Assembly: GCA_005116965.1 (NCBI GenBank)
Contig: SWDG01000005.1
Span: forward strand, 47,957-111,956
Source: Nitrospira sp.
GTDB taxonomy: Bacteria; Nitrospirota; Nitrospiria; Nitrospirales; Nitrospiraceae
DNA: 64,000 nt
Direction of reading: 5' to 3'
In this document: positions 49,205 through 58,588 of the stretch, one piece after another
Layout of the letters: each line of letters begins with the position of its first letter
Numbering within the stretch: position 1 is the stretch's first letter
The notes under the pieces: model-generated
Database searches by the model: none
What the model was told of the DNA's origin: nothing
The model's input: the letters and a program-made list of their open reading frames with translations, nothing else
Program-made: the position numbers and the translations under genes

Positions 49205-49825
49205 CTACGACTTCCCCCACAAGCTTTCCAACCGCTGGGTTCGGCCACAGCCGTACTTGTAATACTTATACCGGAGCGGGTTTTTCTTGTAGTAATCCTG
49301 ATGGTACTCTTCAGCCTGGTAGAAGGTTGAGGCTTGAACCAGCTGAGTCACGATGGGCTGGGGAAAGCGCTTCGACTCTTCGATCGCGCGTTTTGACTCT
49401 TCCGAGAGCCGCTTTTCTTCGTCGGTTGAATAGAAGATGGCTGCGCGGTACTGAGTCCCGTGGTCGCAGAATTGCGCGTTCGGCGTGACCGGATCGATGT
49501 TGTGCCAAAAGGCATCCAAGAGTTTCTGGTACGTGACTTTCGTTGGATCGTAGGTGACTTCAACCGCTTCTGCGTGACCCGTCCGCCCAGCCGAGACCTC
49601 TTCGTAGGTGGGGTTGGCCACAGTGCCACCCATGTAGCCCGAGACCGCCGCGAGGACTCCGTCCACCTTTTCGAAAGCCTCTTCCATGCACCAGAAACAG
49701 CCGCCTGCAAAATACGCCTTGGCGGTGGTCGGTGCGCTCTGCACTCCGTTGGATGGCCAGCCTGTGAGGGTCGCACAGATCACGAGACTAATGCTGATAG
49801 ATGTCAGACGCTGCAGGATTCTCAT
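49205..49825 (-). CDS. msrA: Peptide-methionine (S)-S-oxide reductase, exported
   Basis: A 206-residue MsrA that repairs methionine S-sulfoxide. The catalytic GGCFWCMEEAF is at 41-51, the EEVSAGRTGHAEAVEV block follows, and a resolving Cys is in KYGCGRTQ. An N-terminal hydrophobic stretch (ISISLVICATLTGWPSNG) looks like a signal peptide, so this form acts in the periplasm or is membrane-bound. AGGAGG precedes the ATG. No msrB is nearby. Confidence 0.93.
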   Translation of the reverse strand: MRILQRLTSISISLVICATLTGWPSNGVQSAPTTAKAYFAGGCFWCMEEAFEKVDGVLAAVSGYMGGTVANPTYEEVSAGRTGHAEAVEVTYDPTKVTYQKLLDAFWHNIDPVTPNAQFCDHGTQYRAAIFYSTDEEKRLSEESKRAIEESKRFPQPIVTQLVQASTFYQAEEYHQDYYKKNPLRYKYYKYGCGRTQRLESLWGKS

Positions 49826-49958
49826 GATCGTCTCCTCCTTCTTCAGAGTCGTCGCAGTAGTCTTATTCTTACATCTTACTACGACGCGTGCGGAGAGGTG
49901 GATGTGGGGAGAACTCGCGTGGTAGCAGACAGGAGCCCGTATGTGAGTCCTTCACGCG

Positions 49959-50501
49959 TCAAACTGGAATATATTGGTCGAGATCCCGTTCTGTACGACG
50001 CGCTCGTCGCTGGCGCCCATCCATGAGTTTCATGATCAGTTCAATAGCCTCCTCCGGTGAGGCAGCGGCTTGGACCAATCGCGTATCGAGTTTTCGAAAA
50101 AAGGCGACATCGGCAGGAGACGCTTCAACGAGAATGACCGGCTTCCCAGCCTTCACGGCCAACGCTACTTCCGACACTGTGCCCGAGCCACTCAATCCGC
50201 AGGCCACCACGACATGACTGGTCAGAACATTGATATTGTTTCGGCCACTGCCCATTTCCGTGATGATCGGCACGTCCACATGACGGGACACCTTGTCCTT
50301 GGCCGTCGGCAAGACCCCGATGGTCAAACTTCCGCCCACCCGTTTGGCTCCTTCGCACGCCGCGTCCATGACACCCACGTTTCGACCACCGGTCAGTACG
50401 ACCCAACCACGCCGGGCAATGAATTCTCCAAGGATCCTGGCATTGTCGAGGTCCTTCTTCGCAGCCTTGGCCGGCCCCATTACTCCCACCACAAATCGCA
50501 T
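49959..50501 (-). CDS. SLOG-domain (TIGR00725-like) protein
   Basis: A 180-residue Rossmann-type protein of the LOG/DprA superfamily. It starts MRFVVGVMGPAKAAKK and carries GGRNVGVMDAACEGAK and SGRNNINVLTSHVVVACG in the nucleotide-binding positions. The family function is not settled (cytokinin-LOG-like or TA-signal nucleotide binding have been suggested). GGAGG lies five bases before the ATG. It overlaps the end of the TPR-protein gene upstream on the same strand only in an unused extension. Confidence 0.75.
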   Translation of the reverse strand: MRFVVGVMGPAKAAKKDLDNARILGEFIARRGWVVLTGGRNVGVMDAACEGAKRVGGSLTIGVLPTAKDKVSRHVDVPIITEMGSGRNNINVLTSHVVVACGLSGSGTVSEVALAVKAGKPVILVEASPADVAFFRKLDTRLVQAAASPEEAIELIMKLMDGRQRRARRTERDLDQYIPV

Positions 50502-50530
50502 CAATCCTCCTTCAGTCCGCTTCCTCTTCC

Positions 50531-52168
50531 TCAAAACCGAGAGGCCGTGAGGGTCACATCCGCATGTTCCCAGGCCTGTTTCCATTGTTCTTCTGCGGTA
50601 TCGGCTTCACGGCCTTTCCGCTGAGCGCGAAGACTCTGCATGAGTCCAAACTGGGCCCAGCCGTTCCGTGGATTCTTGGCCAGATCCGCTCGGTAGACCG
50701 CTTCCGCCTTACCCGGCTGACCGGCCTTCAACAAGACGGCGCCGAGATAGTGGCGAATGGGAATCGGCCAGAACGGCGGTTCGGTGTAAGGCAGCTCCTC
50801 TTCCAGCTTGACGGCATCCGTGAGGGATTTGATGGCCTCATCGTATTGACGGCGATGCGTCGCGAGCTCACCAGCCAGCAACCGTTCCGCGATCTTCAGG
50901 AGCGTCCGTTCTGTTTTCTCTTCCCGCGTCCGATCACGCCCGAGGCGCTTCGCCAGGCCAGCCAACACCACGTGCTCGCCCTCGGCCCCGGGCATACGAC
51001 CGGACGCCGCGAGCGCCATTCCCCTTCCCAGTCGCCACATCCCCTGTTGCACATGCAGCCGCTTCGGAGGAGGCGGTTCGCGCAGCAGGTCGTCCCATTG
51101 TCCAAACCTGATCATCGACCACAAGGGAGTTGGAAGGGACAATTCCTTCCAGGCATCCTTTCGCACTTCCTCTTCGGTGATCGTCCCCGTCAGTTGACGG
51201 GCCACCTTCAAAGCCTCTGTTTTTCGCCCCTCCATTACCAAGGAAGCCCAGAGAAAATGGAGGTTGTGGGTGTAATAGCCGTCGGCATAGTCGCCGCTTA
51301 GTTTTCGCCCCGCCAGATAGTGGCGATCGACCTCCGCCGCATGTGCATTCTGTTCAGCCGCCTCGTGGTATCGACCGAGTCGCATGTAGATGTGGGCCGG
51401 CATGTGGACCACGTGCGCGGCACCCGGCATCAGCCCGGGCAATCGCTCCGCACAAGCGACGGCTCGGTCCGGGTTTGGAGAGGCTTCGACCGCATGGATA
51501 TAGTAGTGGCACGCTCCTGGATGATCCGGGAAACGCACCAGAATCGATTCCAGCACCGACACGATTTCTTGAGTGCCTGGTTTGGGCCGCCCGTCTGCCG
51601 TCCATAAATCCCATGGCCGCAGGTCCATCAAGGCTTCGGCGAACAACACACCGGCATCCGGATCGTTCGGATGCTGTCGCCAGACTACACGCATCGCGTC
51701 TGCATACGCTTTGTCGAGAGCCGGTCGTGCATGTCCACGGAGCTCGTATCGCTTGCCGATCGCATCGATATAAGCCTGTTCGGCTGCGCTCGCGTGGACA
51801 CGATGTGCGCGAGCCTTTTGTACGGCATCCCACGCCCGTCGTTCAGCTGCCTTATCCATCGCCGCGTTGATGTTCGGACCCGATGCGAGCGCCACCCCCC
51901 AGTACGCCATGGCGGCAGAGGGGTCGAGGCGCGCAGCTTCTTCGAAAGCCTGGATCGCCTCGTCATGGTTGAAGGCGTACACGAACCGCAAACCTTGATC
52001 GAAGTATTGCTGCGCCTCGCGTGAACTCGTGGTGATGGGGTGATGGAGGGTACCGAGATTCTCAAAGAGGGGCACCCGAGTGGTAGAACGTTCAGAAGCT
52101 GCACCGAGATCGATCGGCAACAGGCTGAGCCACAGCACAGCCCACAAGAGAACACGAACGATGGTCAT
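50531..52168 (-). CDS. Exported TPR protein
   Basis: A 545-residue protein with an N-terminal signal peptide (MTIVRVLLWAVLWLSLLPID) and several tetratricopeptide repeats (for example AIQAFEEAARLDPSAAMAYW, MRLGRYHEAAEQNAHAAEVD and KAGQPGKAEAVYRADLAKNP). TPR arrays bind partner proteins; this one is probably periplasmic or anchored outside. The domain between about 110 and 420 is helical with few cysteines. No partner can be named. It is preceded by a SLOG-domain gene but may not share its role. Confidence 0.85.
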   Translation of the reverse strand: MTIVRVLLWAVLWLSLLPIDLGAASERSTTRVPLFENLGTLHHPITTSSREAQQYFDQGLRFVYAFNHDEAIQAFEEAARLDPSAAMAYWGVALASGPNINAAMDKAAERRAWDAVQKARAHRVHASAAEQAYIDAIGKRYELRGHARPALDKAYADAMRVVWRQHPNDPDAGVLFAEALMDLRPWDLWTADGRPKPGTQEIVSVLESILVRFPDHPGACHYYIHAVEASPNPDRAVACAERLPGLMPGAAHVVHMPAHIYMRLGRYHEAAEQNAHAAEVDRHYLAGRKLSGDYADGYYTHNLHFLWASLVMEGRKTEALKVARQLTGTITEEEVRKDAWKELSLPTPLWSMIRFGQWDDLLREPPPPKRLHVQQGMWRLGRGMALAASGRMPGAEGEHVVLAGLAKRLGRDRTREEKTERTLLKIAERLLAGELATHRRQYDEAIKSLTDAVKLEEELPYTEPPFWPIPIRHYLGAVLLKAGQPGKAEAVYRADLAKNPRNGWAQFGLMQSLRAQRKGREADTAEEQWKQAWEHADVTLTASRF

Positions 52169-52318
52169 TGATGGTTTTTTAGCAGACGGAGCCCCTATCT
52201 GGCTAGAGGAACAGATACGCCGGTATGACGGGAGATTTGTGGGGCCAGTAGGATTCGCCCTTGTCTAGTAGTGACGCGATGGAAAAGTCTTCAGCCTCAA
52301 CGGCTAACCGGGCTGAGC

Positions 52319-52987
52319 TTACAGATGGAGCGACTGACCGTCACTTTCCTGAAGAGGAAACGGGCGTTCATGTTCCTGATGAGGATTGGGCGCTTCGCTG
52401 ACCGTCGGCTTCTTCCGCCCGATACGGTTTCGCCTCAGAGAGGCCGCCGCTGTGCTGGTGGACACTGGTGAAAATGTACCGGCTTCTAGCTCTTTTCCAA
52501 GATGAACGAGGACCTCCTGCTGAGAGGTCACCAAGGAGGTCAGCTCCTGAATGTGCGACGTCAGCTTGGCAATCTCATCTTGCTGCCCGATCATACAGGC
52601 TCGGATTTCGGCGACTTCTTCCGACTGCACATGAGCCGGTATCGGAGACGGCTGTTGTAGGATGGTGACCTTCGCGGCCACAGGGCTCTCTGCTTCCCGG
52701 ATTGGCTCCTCCACTCCATTCGGCCAGACGGGACCCTGCCCTTGGATCGTGCAATGCTCCATCCTTCGGTCGGGGAGCGCAAGGGGTTTACGCAGGCGTG
52801 GATGGATCTCATCCTCATAGCGCGTGACGTAGGCAAAGAGGTCAACCACCTTGCGCCAGCACAGGGCACTAGCATTGAGCAGGATCTGACCGTAGGGCCT
52901 GGCGACCGGCCGAGCTTCATCAATCTGCTTCTGTGATGGGATTCGGTGAATGAGGTTGATGGGTTCTTTGTTGAATCGCGGGGCCAT
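52319..52987 (-). CDS. Hypothetical protein with coiled coil
   Basis: A 222-residue protein beginning MAPRFNKEPINLIHRIPSQK, with GGGGGATC upstream of the ATG at 52987. The N-terminal ~100 residues include WRKVVDLFAYVTRYEDEI and may form a small globular domain. Residues ~125-190 are strongly helical and likely coiled coil (EIAKLTSHIQELTSLVTSQQ, then EVLVHLGKELEAG), and the C-terminal ~50 residues are polar and disordered. I do not recognise a family. Confidence 0.55.
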   Translation of the reverse strand: MAPRFNKEPINLIHRIPSQKQIDEARPVARPYGQILLNASALCWRKVVDLFAYVTRYEDEIHPRLRKPLALPDRRMEHCTIQGQGPVWPNGVEEPIREAESPVAAKVTILQQPSPIPAHVQSEEVAEIRACMIGQQDEIAKLTSHIQELTSLVTSQQEVLVHLGKELEAGTFSPVSTSTAAASLRRNRIGRKKPTVSEAPNPHQEHERPFPLQESDGQSLHL

Positions 52988-53112
52988 CTGGCAGATCCCC
53001 CCTTCAATCAGACCTAGTGAGATACCTTTATTGTACCTACTCCTCGCGTAGAGAAGAGTCAACCCTTTTATTCTACGGTCGATGAAATATGTTTGGAGTC
53101 CTCATGACACAG

Positions 53113-54453
53113 CTAGAACCGTGTGACGCTTGAGAAACGAAAATGCGGGAGAGCCATAGCTGGAACCAACATCTTCCCGGTCTCTGAGTTCACCGCCTCC
53201 ATCGGCGTCGTCCAAGCCGTGAGGTGTCGAAATGCCTGAAGCGGGCTTTCATGAAATCGAAAATTTTTTACAGCTGAGACGATCTCCCCCTTCTCGATCA
53301 GAAACGTTCCATCTCGCGTCATTCCGGTCAGCATGAGGTCCTGAGGATTCACAGGACGGATATACCAAAAATTCGTCACCAGGATCGCACGTTCAGTGTT
53401 CTTCATGAGATCCTGAATCGAGGCCATCGGAAGGCCCTCAACCGACAAGACCGGAGCCTCCAGTGTCGGAATGGGGTGTATGCCATCCGCCTTCGCCGCG
53501 AACCGGTCGTAGGCAAGCTGTCTAAGAATTCCATGGTCGATCCACAGGGAGGCTGTACTCGGCAGACCATCATGGGTAAATCCTTCTCCAAGCAGGTCGG
53601 CATGATCGGGGTGATTCATGAGCGTCAGTCGTTCGTCCACGATGGCCTGTCCCAGGTTGCCGGCAAAGGGGCTCGTTCCCTTTGTGTAAGACTTGGCGTC
53701 CAGAGACCAGAGCACCCACGCCCACAGTCCGGCCACGGCTGCCGGCTCAAGAATCACGGGATACTGCCCCGCCGGCATCTCACATACATCCCGGCCTCGT
53801 TTAGCTTTGGCAATGGCCGCCAAGGTCCGCTCTTGAACCTTCAAATGATCGATCGACCGATGTGCCGCCGCACTCCAGCCCGTCGCGTCACCAATTTGGA
53901 CCGTGAGACTAAACCTCGCGTCTGTTCGTACCTCATAGCCGAATAGCCCATTGCTCGCCGCAATCCCGATCGCGGTCCCGGATGATGCCACGACGCCGGC
54001 CGCCATGAGGTTCTCCATCCGGCAATGTCCGATAGCTTCATTCGCATACTCCAGACGTTTGACTGGTCCTGCCGCCAGAGTTTCCGGTTTCGACGTCGCT
54101 CGCACAGGGAACAGGCACGGATCGGGAGGTGGAAGATATTCGGGGTCAACCGGTGAGACCCGAGCAATCCGCTCAGCACGCGCCAACGCATCCTGAATCG
54201 CGCCGGCGGTAAAATCCGTCGTGCTCGCGGTCCCCTGCTGCCCCCCGAAGGCGACCGTCACGGCCAGTGAGCCCCGTCTCGCATCGACATTCTGGATGAC
54301 TTGATTGTTGGCGAATCTCGTCGTGCCGGCGTGATGATCGCGAAGACGGACGATCGTCTGATCAGCGGATGAGCGGGTCAAGACCAGATCGCTCAGGAAA
54401 CGAAACTCCTCGCTGCTCGTCAGCTTCGGCCAGGTGCCGCTTAGGACGGTCAT
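53113..54453 (-). CDS. pmbA: TldE/PmbA-family metalloprotease subunit
   Basis: A 446-residue member of the PmbA/TldE family, the inactive partner in the TldD/TldE protease that degrades unstructured peptides and matures some RiPP antibiotics. The start is fixed by an ATGA overlap with the tldD stop. FSLTVQIGDATGWSAAAHRS, PVILEPAAVAGLWAWVLWSL and MLTGMTRDGTFLIEKGEIVS are typical blocks. It lacks an HExxxH zinc motif, as expected for TldE. Confidence 0.9.
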   Translation of the reverse strand: MTVLSGTWPKLTSSEEFRFLSDLVLTRSSADQTIVRLRDHHAGTTRFANNQVIQNVDARRGSLAVTVAFGGQQGTASTTDFTAGAIQDALARAERIARVSPVDPEYLPPPDPCLFPVRATSKPETLAAGPVKRLEYANEAIGHCRMENLMAAGVVASSGTAIGIAASNGLFGYEVRTDARFSLTVQIGDATGWSAAAHRSIDHLKVQERTLAAIAKAKRGRDVCEMPAGQYPVILEPAAVAGLWAWVLWSLDAKSYTKGTSPFAGNLGQAIVDERLTLMNHPDHADLLGEGFTHDGLPSTASLWIDHGILRQLAYDRFAAKADGIHPIPTLEAPVLSVEGLPMASIQDLMKNTERAILVTNFWYIRPVNPQDLMLTGMTRDGTFLIEKGEIVSAVKNFRFHESPLQAFRHLTAWTTPMEAVNSETGKMLVPAMALPHFRFSSVTRF

Positions 54454-55907
54454 GAGCTTCCTTCTCCCCGAATCACATGGATCTGTCGAAACCTCGCCGG
54501 TGAGGCGGCATGAGTCATCCAACCAGACTGGCCTGGCTGCCCCTTGCCACACGTGATGAAGCCGTATCGACGGCGAGCAGTTCGGTCGGCCACTCCATTG
54601 CAGCTGTTCCAGAATTCCGGCGTGATCCCATGGTAGATCACATCCCGCAGCATGTGGGTGCGCCTGCCGTTCTCAATCAGCCAGAACGCATCCCCGCCAA
54701 ACTGAAAATTGTAGCGGCGCTGATCAATGCTATAGGACCCATGACCTTCGATGTAGATGCCGTGCTTCACGTCGGCAATCAGCTGATCGACAGTCGCTGA
54801 ACCTGGCTCAAGTCCGATATTGGCGATGCGTACCATCGGAACATGGCTCCACCCATCAGCCCGATTGGAGCCGCGCGAACGAGATTCACCAATCTTCGAC
54901 GCGACTTCACGGTTCGTGCAATACCCGACGAACACCCCGTTCCGGACAATGTCCCATTGCTGACACTGAACCCCATCGTCGTCGTAGCCGGTCGCGGCCA
55001 GGGTTTCCGGTTCGGTGTTATCGGCAACCAAACTCACATGCTGCGAGCCATAGCGAAAGTTACCCAACTTTTCTGGCGTCAAGAAGCTGGTCCCTGCGTA
55101 ATTGGCTTCGTACCCAAGCGCCCGGTCCAGCTCGCTCGGATGGCCACAGGACTCATGAATGGTCAATGACAGATGCTCAGGGTCGAGCACGAGGTCATAC
55201 TGGCCCGCATCAACCGCCGGGGCCTTCACCTTTTCAGTCGCCTGGGCAGCAACCCGTGTCGCTTCGCGCAGGAGGTCGGCTTCCTCGATCAGTTCATAGC
55301 CCTTCCTGAGATGAGGCGTGTTGAAGCTGCGCGAGGCAAAGCGACCTTCATGCAGCGCAGTCGCCGTACAGTCGCCTTGCCCTGCCAACAGATCGAATTC
55401 CACACGAGACTCTTCCGTCGACACGAACAATTTGCGGTCTCGGCGCGCCCACAGACTTGCGCTGCTTCGTGCGATACCGGATTGCCGATGGAGCGTTTCC
55501 ATCGCATTTAGCAATAAGTCGGTTTTCTTCTCAAGCGGGATGGTGAAGGGATCGATGCGATAGGGCGTGACGACGCGATCACGATGAACGGGTTCCGGCA
55601 CCAATCTCACTTTTTCCAGGGCCACTGACGCAGACCCTCTGGCGATTTCAACGGCCAGATCCGCCACCCGTGGTACTTCTTCCAGCGACAAGACTGAACT
55701 CGCGGCAAACCCCCAGGCTCCGTGATAGAGCACACGCACGCCGAAGCCGATGTCCTTGATGTCTCGAACCGAGGCGATCCGGCGATCCTCGCCTTCGATG
55801 TGCTCCGTGCTGCAGTCTTGAATGCGGATGTCGCCGTACTCAGCGCCTGACGCCGCAATGCGTTTCAGCGCAAGCTCAGCAAATTCATCCCAGGTCGGAG
55901 AGTTCAT
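54450..55907 (-). CDS. tldD: TldD-family zinc metalloprotease
   Basis: A 485-residue protease of the TldD/PmbA family and partner of PmbA. The zinc motif HExxxH is in LTIHESCGHPSELDRALG, and DRRIASVRDIKDIGFGVRVLY and the C-terminal DVIYHGITPEFWNS, then CGKGQPGQ, follow. It precedes and overlaps pmbA, forming the usual two-subunit protease. A start at GTG 55916 would add three residues. No precursor peptide gene is visible near it. Confidence 0.92.
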   Translation of the reverse strand: MNSPTWDEFAELALKRIAASGAEYGDIRIQDCSTEHIEGEDRRIASVRDIKDIGFGVRVLYHGAWGFAASSVLSLEEVPRVADLAVEIARGSASVALEKVRLVPEPVHRDRVVTPYRIDPFTIPLEKKTDLLLNAMETLHRQSGIARSSASLWARRDRKLFVSTEESRVEFDLLAGQGDCTATALHEGRFASRSFNTPHLRKGYELIEEADLLREATRVAAQATEKVKAPAVDAGQYDLVLDPEHLSLTIHESCGHPSELDRALGYEANYAGTSFLTPEKLGNFRYGSQHVSLVADNTEPETLAATGYDDDGVQCQQWDIVRNGVFVGYCTNREVASKIGESRSRGSNRADGWSHVPMVRIANIGLEPGSATVDQLIADVKHGIYIEGHGSYSIDQRRYNFQFGGDAFWLIENGRRTHMLRDVIYHGITPEFWNSCNGVADRTARRRYGFITCGKGQPGQSGWMTHAASPARFRQIHVIRGEGSS

Positions 55908-55992
55908 GGCGATCACTCTCGAATTGAATGAAGGGATGGATCAGTATAACAGGTGAGGAGTCAAATGGTGAAAGCATGGGAAACGACCTGAA

Positions 55993-56100
55993 TTAGTTTT
56001 GCGGCGCCGCGTTGGACGCCAACACCGTCACTTGAGTTCCGACCACATGCAAGGCGGGCTCATGCTGATCGGGTCTCAAGACAACGGGTTGAACGCTCAT
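55993..56100 (-). pseudogene. Truncated cupin copy 1
   Basis: Minus-strand frame of 35 codons from the ATG at 56100, MSVQPVVLRPDQHEPALHVV then GTQVTVLASNAAPQN, before a stop. It closely matches MIAQPFVLRPDQHEPALNVL and the sequence around 58246-58434 and is the beginning of a small cupin. No HxH cupin motif remains, so it is a broken copy. Confidence 0.65.
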
Positions 56101-56194
56101 GACCTCGCTGCCTCCCACAAAGACTCGTGATTCTGTGCAGCGCACCTAGCGTTGGAAATCAGCGCCGCCGAAAGCTATCCGGTGCATTGACTCG

Positions 56195-57298
56195 TTAGAC
56201 CATTGGCTCTTGCTGCGTGGTGCAGTGGATACCACCACCGCCAGCAGCAATGCCATCGATATTGAGCTGAACAACCTTTCGTTCCGGGAACAGTCGCTGG
56301 AGTGCTTGCTTTGCCGCCAAGTCGGCTCTTTCGTCACCAAATTCAGGTGCGATCACCGCGCCATTGCATACGTAGAAGTTAATGTACCCCGCCGCAAAAT
56401 CGTCGTTTGCAAATTTGCCACGAACCGTTGAAGGAGCGTCAAGCACAACCACTTCCAGCGCTCTGCCCTTGGCATCAGTGGATGCTCGAAGAATTTCCAG
56501 GTGCGCCTTAGTTACAGCATGGTCAGAGGATGTTGGGTCGGGATCGTAGCAAGCGACAACGACCGCGGGTCGAGCGAACCGCGCGTAAAAGTCTGTGTGC
56601 CCGTCAGTGATGTCCTTCCCGATGCTGCCAGGCAACCAGATGATCTTCTCCAAACCAAGTAACCGCTTCAGCTCCCGCTCGCACTGTGCTTTGCTCACAC
56701 CAGGATTACGGTTTGTATTAAGCACGCAACTCTCGGTGATGATCGCCGTACCCTGTCCGTCCACCTCAATACTGCCGCCCTCAAGTATGACCTCGGTCTG
56801 GATGTGGCGCACACCCGCTCGCTGAGCAACGAACACGGCGACTTCGGCATCGTCGTCAAAGTCCTGCTTCCCTCCCCAGCCGTTGAAGTTGAAGTCAACT
56901 GCGGCTTTGTCACCATTTTCCGTCGCGACAAAAACCGGACCGGTATCACGCATCCATAGGTCATCAAGCGGACAGACAATCAGCTCCACTTTGGATCCCA
57001 TCAGTTGTTGGGCGAGTGGCACGTCAGAGTGACGAACCAGCATGGAGACTGGCTCGTATTGAGCGATGGCTAGGGCAATTGTCGCCAGGTTGCGCTGAAC
57101 GTCTGGCAAGAGCTTCTTGCCCCATATCTTTCTGCTGGCTCCGAAGGCCATCCATGTGCGCTGGTGAGGCTCACCTTCATCAGGCATGAACCACAATTTC
57201 CTGTCACTGCTCATTGACCACGCGCTCCTTGAACAACCCAACAGCACCCCGCCAACAAGTACACTCACGGATTGAATGAATTCCCGTCGGGTACTCAT
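56195..57298 (-). CDS. Agmatine deiminase-like protein, Tat-exported
   Basis: A 367-residue member of the peptidyl-arginine/agmatine deiminase family. The catalytic Cys is in GGGGIHCTTQQEP, DGHTDFYARF and EGGSIEVDG are the other active-site blocks, and WMRDTGPVFV is conserved. The N-terminus has a twin-arginine motif (TRREFIQSV) and a possible lipobox LLGC, so it is predicted to be exported by Tat and perhaps lipid-anchored. Typical agmatine deiminases are cytoplasmic. The substrate could be agmatine or a peptide-linked arginine. Confidence 0.85.
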   Translation of the reverse strand: MSTRREFIQSVSVLVGGVLLGCSRSAWSMSSDRKLWFMPDEGEPHQRTWMAFGASRKIWGKKLLPDVQRNLATIALAIAQYEPVSMLVRHSDVPLAQQLMGSKVELIVCPLDDLWMRDTGPVFVATENGDKAAVDFNFNGWGGKQDFDDDAEVAVFVAQRAGVRHIQTEVILEGGSIEVDGQGTAIITESCVLNTNRNPGVSKAQCERELKRLLGLEKIIWLPGSIGKDITDGHTDFYARFARPAVVVACYDPDPTSSDHAVTKAHLEILRASTDAKGRALEVVVLDAPSTVRGKFANDDFAAGYINFYVCNGAVIAPEFGDERADLAAKQALQRLFPERKVVQLNIDGIAAGGGGIHCTTQQEPMV

Positions 57299-57402
57299 CT
57301 ACGCGTTCTCCGTGGCCTCACGGCCCCGTGGCTCACCCGAAAGCGTGGAGCACTCAGAGGTAGTACAGCGGCGGTCCGGTGCACCCGAACCAAACGAACG
57401 GA

Positions 57403-57480
57403 TTAGAACAGTCCCCCAATCCCGGTGGAGATGTTTTCTTGCACGATCGGAGCAGCTTCGGGAATGGTCATAGTGGAAAC
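57403..57480 (-). pseudogene. traT 3' fragment
   Basis: The minus-strand frame reads VSTMTIPEAAPIVQENISTG then IGGLF before TAA. It matches the C-terminus of the TraT-like protein ending at 60531 (KSIDIPEATPIVQEKIATG, IAGLF). It is an isolated remnant of a TraT-type gene between the deiminase gene and the DUF5615 gene. Confidence 0.7.
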
Positions 57481-57515
57481 AGCATCTCCACTTGGCCTGG
57501 GCGGAAAATCACCAC

Positions 57516-57875
57516 CTATGCATGAATACGAACCCGTTCAGGCTCGATAATCCGCAGCCGTCTTTGTGGAGTCTCCTCCTCAAGAACAAGCAGTGCGGAT
57601 CGTAATAAAGCCAGTGTGTTCTCGATGCTTTGGGTGCGTGGGCGCAATACCCAAATGCCATGATGACCAGCTGGAGGATAAACGCGGATATCGGAGAAAT
57701 CGAGATCGAACGTGACGAGCACCCTTTCCTCAGCCTGAGAGGCATCAAACATTCGTGGGTTGGGGTTCCCACCCAGCTGCTCGGCGAGCACAGTATGCAC
57801 GTCGTGACCGGCCTGTTGCAGCAAGACCTCAGCATTACGAGGAAGATTCTCGTCGAGTTTGAATCGGGTCGGCAT
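57516..57875 (-). CDS. DUF5615 PIN-like toxin candidate
   Basis: A 119-residue protein with a PIN-like (DUF5615/Mut7-C-related) fold: FKLDENLPRNAEVLLQQAGH, then ERVLVTFDLDFSDIRVYPP. Such proteins are paired with DUF433 proteins, like the one immediately upstream, and the pair is considered a toxin-antitoxin module. Ribonuclease activity is an inference from the PIN-like acidic residues. There is no strong ribosome binding site, so translation probably follows DUF433. Confidence 0.8.
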   Translation of the reverse strand: MPTRFKLDENLPRNAEVLLQQAGHDVHTVLAEQLGGNPNPRMFDASQAEERVLVTFDLDFSDIRVYPPAGHHGIWVLRPRTQSIENTLALLRSALLVLEEETPQRRLRIIEPERVRIHA

Positions 57876-57884
57876 CCTGTGCGC

Positions 57885-58112
57885 TTAAGCGGGAATCGGA
57901 ACGATACGCTTTCTTGCTAAGTCCGCCGCGTAGCCGATCGCCGCGGGAATATGCTCAGGCTGAAGCGAGGGGTATTGATCGAGAATGCGTTCAGGCGTTT
58001 CGCCTGCAGCGAGATTGTCCAGAACCACCGACACCGGAATTCGCGTACCTCGAAAGCACACAGCGCCATGCATGATATGCGGATCAGTCGAAATGTAGGA
58101 TCTCCAGTCCAT
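57885..58112 (-). CDS. DUF433 antitoxin candidate
   Basis: A 75-residue DUF433 protein: MDWRSYISTDPHIMHGAVCF, then RGTRIPVSVVLDNLAAGETP and YPSLQPEHIPAAIGYAAD. DUF433 has a helix-turn-helix-like fold and is the probable antitoxin of the DUF5615 partner nine bases downstream. GGAGG lies seven bases before the ATG at 58112; an upstream frame to 58139 has no such signal. Confidence 0.82.
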   Translation of the reverse strand: MDWRSYISTDPHIMHGAVCFRGTRIPVSVVLDNLAAGETPERILDQYPSLQPEHIPAAIGYAADLARKRIVPIPA

Positions 58113-58245
58113 CCTGGCACCTCCAGATATGACCATCAATATAACACTGTACGCTCGTCTTGTCTGAGCCTTGAGTATACTGTCGGCAGAGCTCCGTGAC
58201 CATTTTAAAGGACGTCATCCTTGGATTAACACATCTCAAAAAGGT

Positions 58246-58434
58246 TCACGCCCCCTTAGCTTCTCCTCTGTCGTGACTATGCGGCGGAAGATCTGTTCCT
58301 GCTTCGCCCTGCTGCAAGGTAATCCCGTAGCTTTGCGTCGCCGCGTTGGACGCCAACACCGTCACCTGTGTTCCGAGCACATTCAATGCGGGCTCATGCT
58401 GATCGGGTCTCAAAACAAATGGTTGAGCGATCAT
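58246..58434 (-). pseudogene. Truncated cupin copy 2
   Basis: From ATG 58434 (GGAG upstream) 62 codons read MIAQPFVLRPDQHEPALNVL, then GTQVTVLASNAATQSYGITL and GTDLPPHSHDRGEA before a stop. The cupin HxH motif starts (HSHD) but the remaining barrel is lost. It duplicates the fragment at 55993-56100 and extends further; both are non-functional. Confidence 0.65.
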
Positions 58435-58588
58435 GATCTCGCTGTCTCCTACAAAGATGGAGACTGTGTGCCGTGCTGGCCAACCCCGCGAATGATCCGC
58501 GAAATGCGACTCTGTGACGACGCGCACAGGCCGCACCTGCAAGGCTCTTCGCGTTTGGTCAGCTCCAAGCGCTTGTTCGGCGCCCTCC

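Noticed and set aside
50564..51301. A 245-codon plus-strand frame opposite the TPR protein
   Set aside because: It has no domain and is antisense to a coherent gene with TPRs and a signal peptide.
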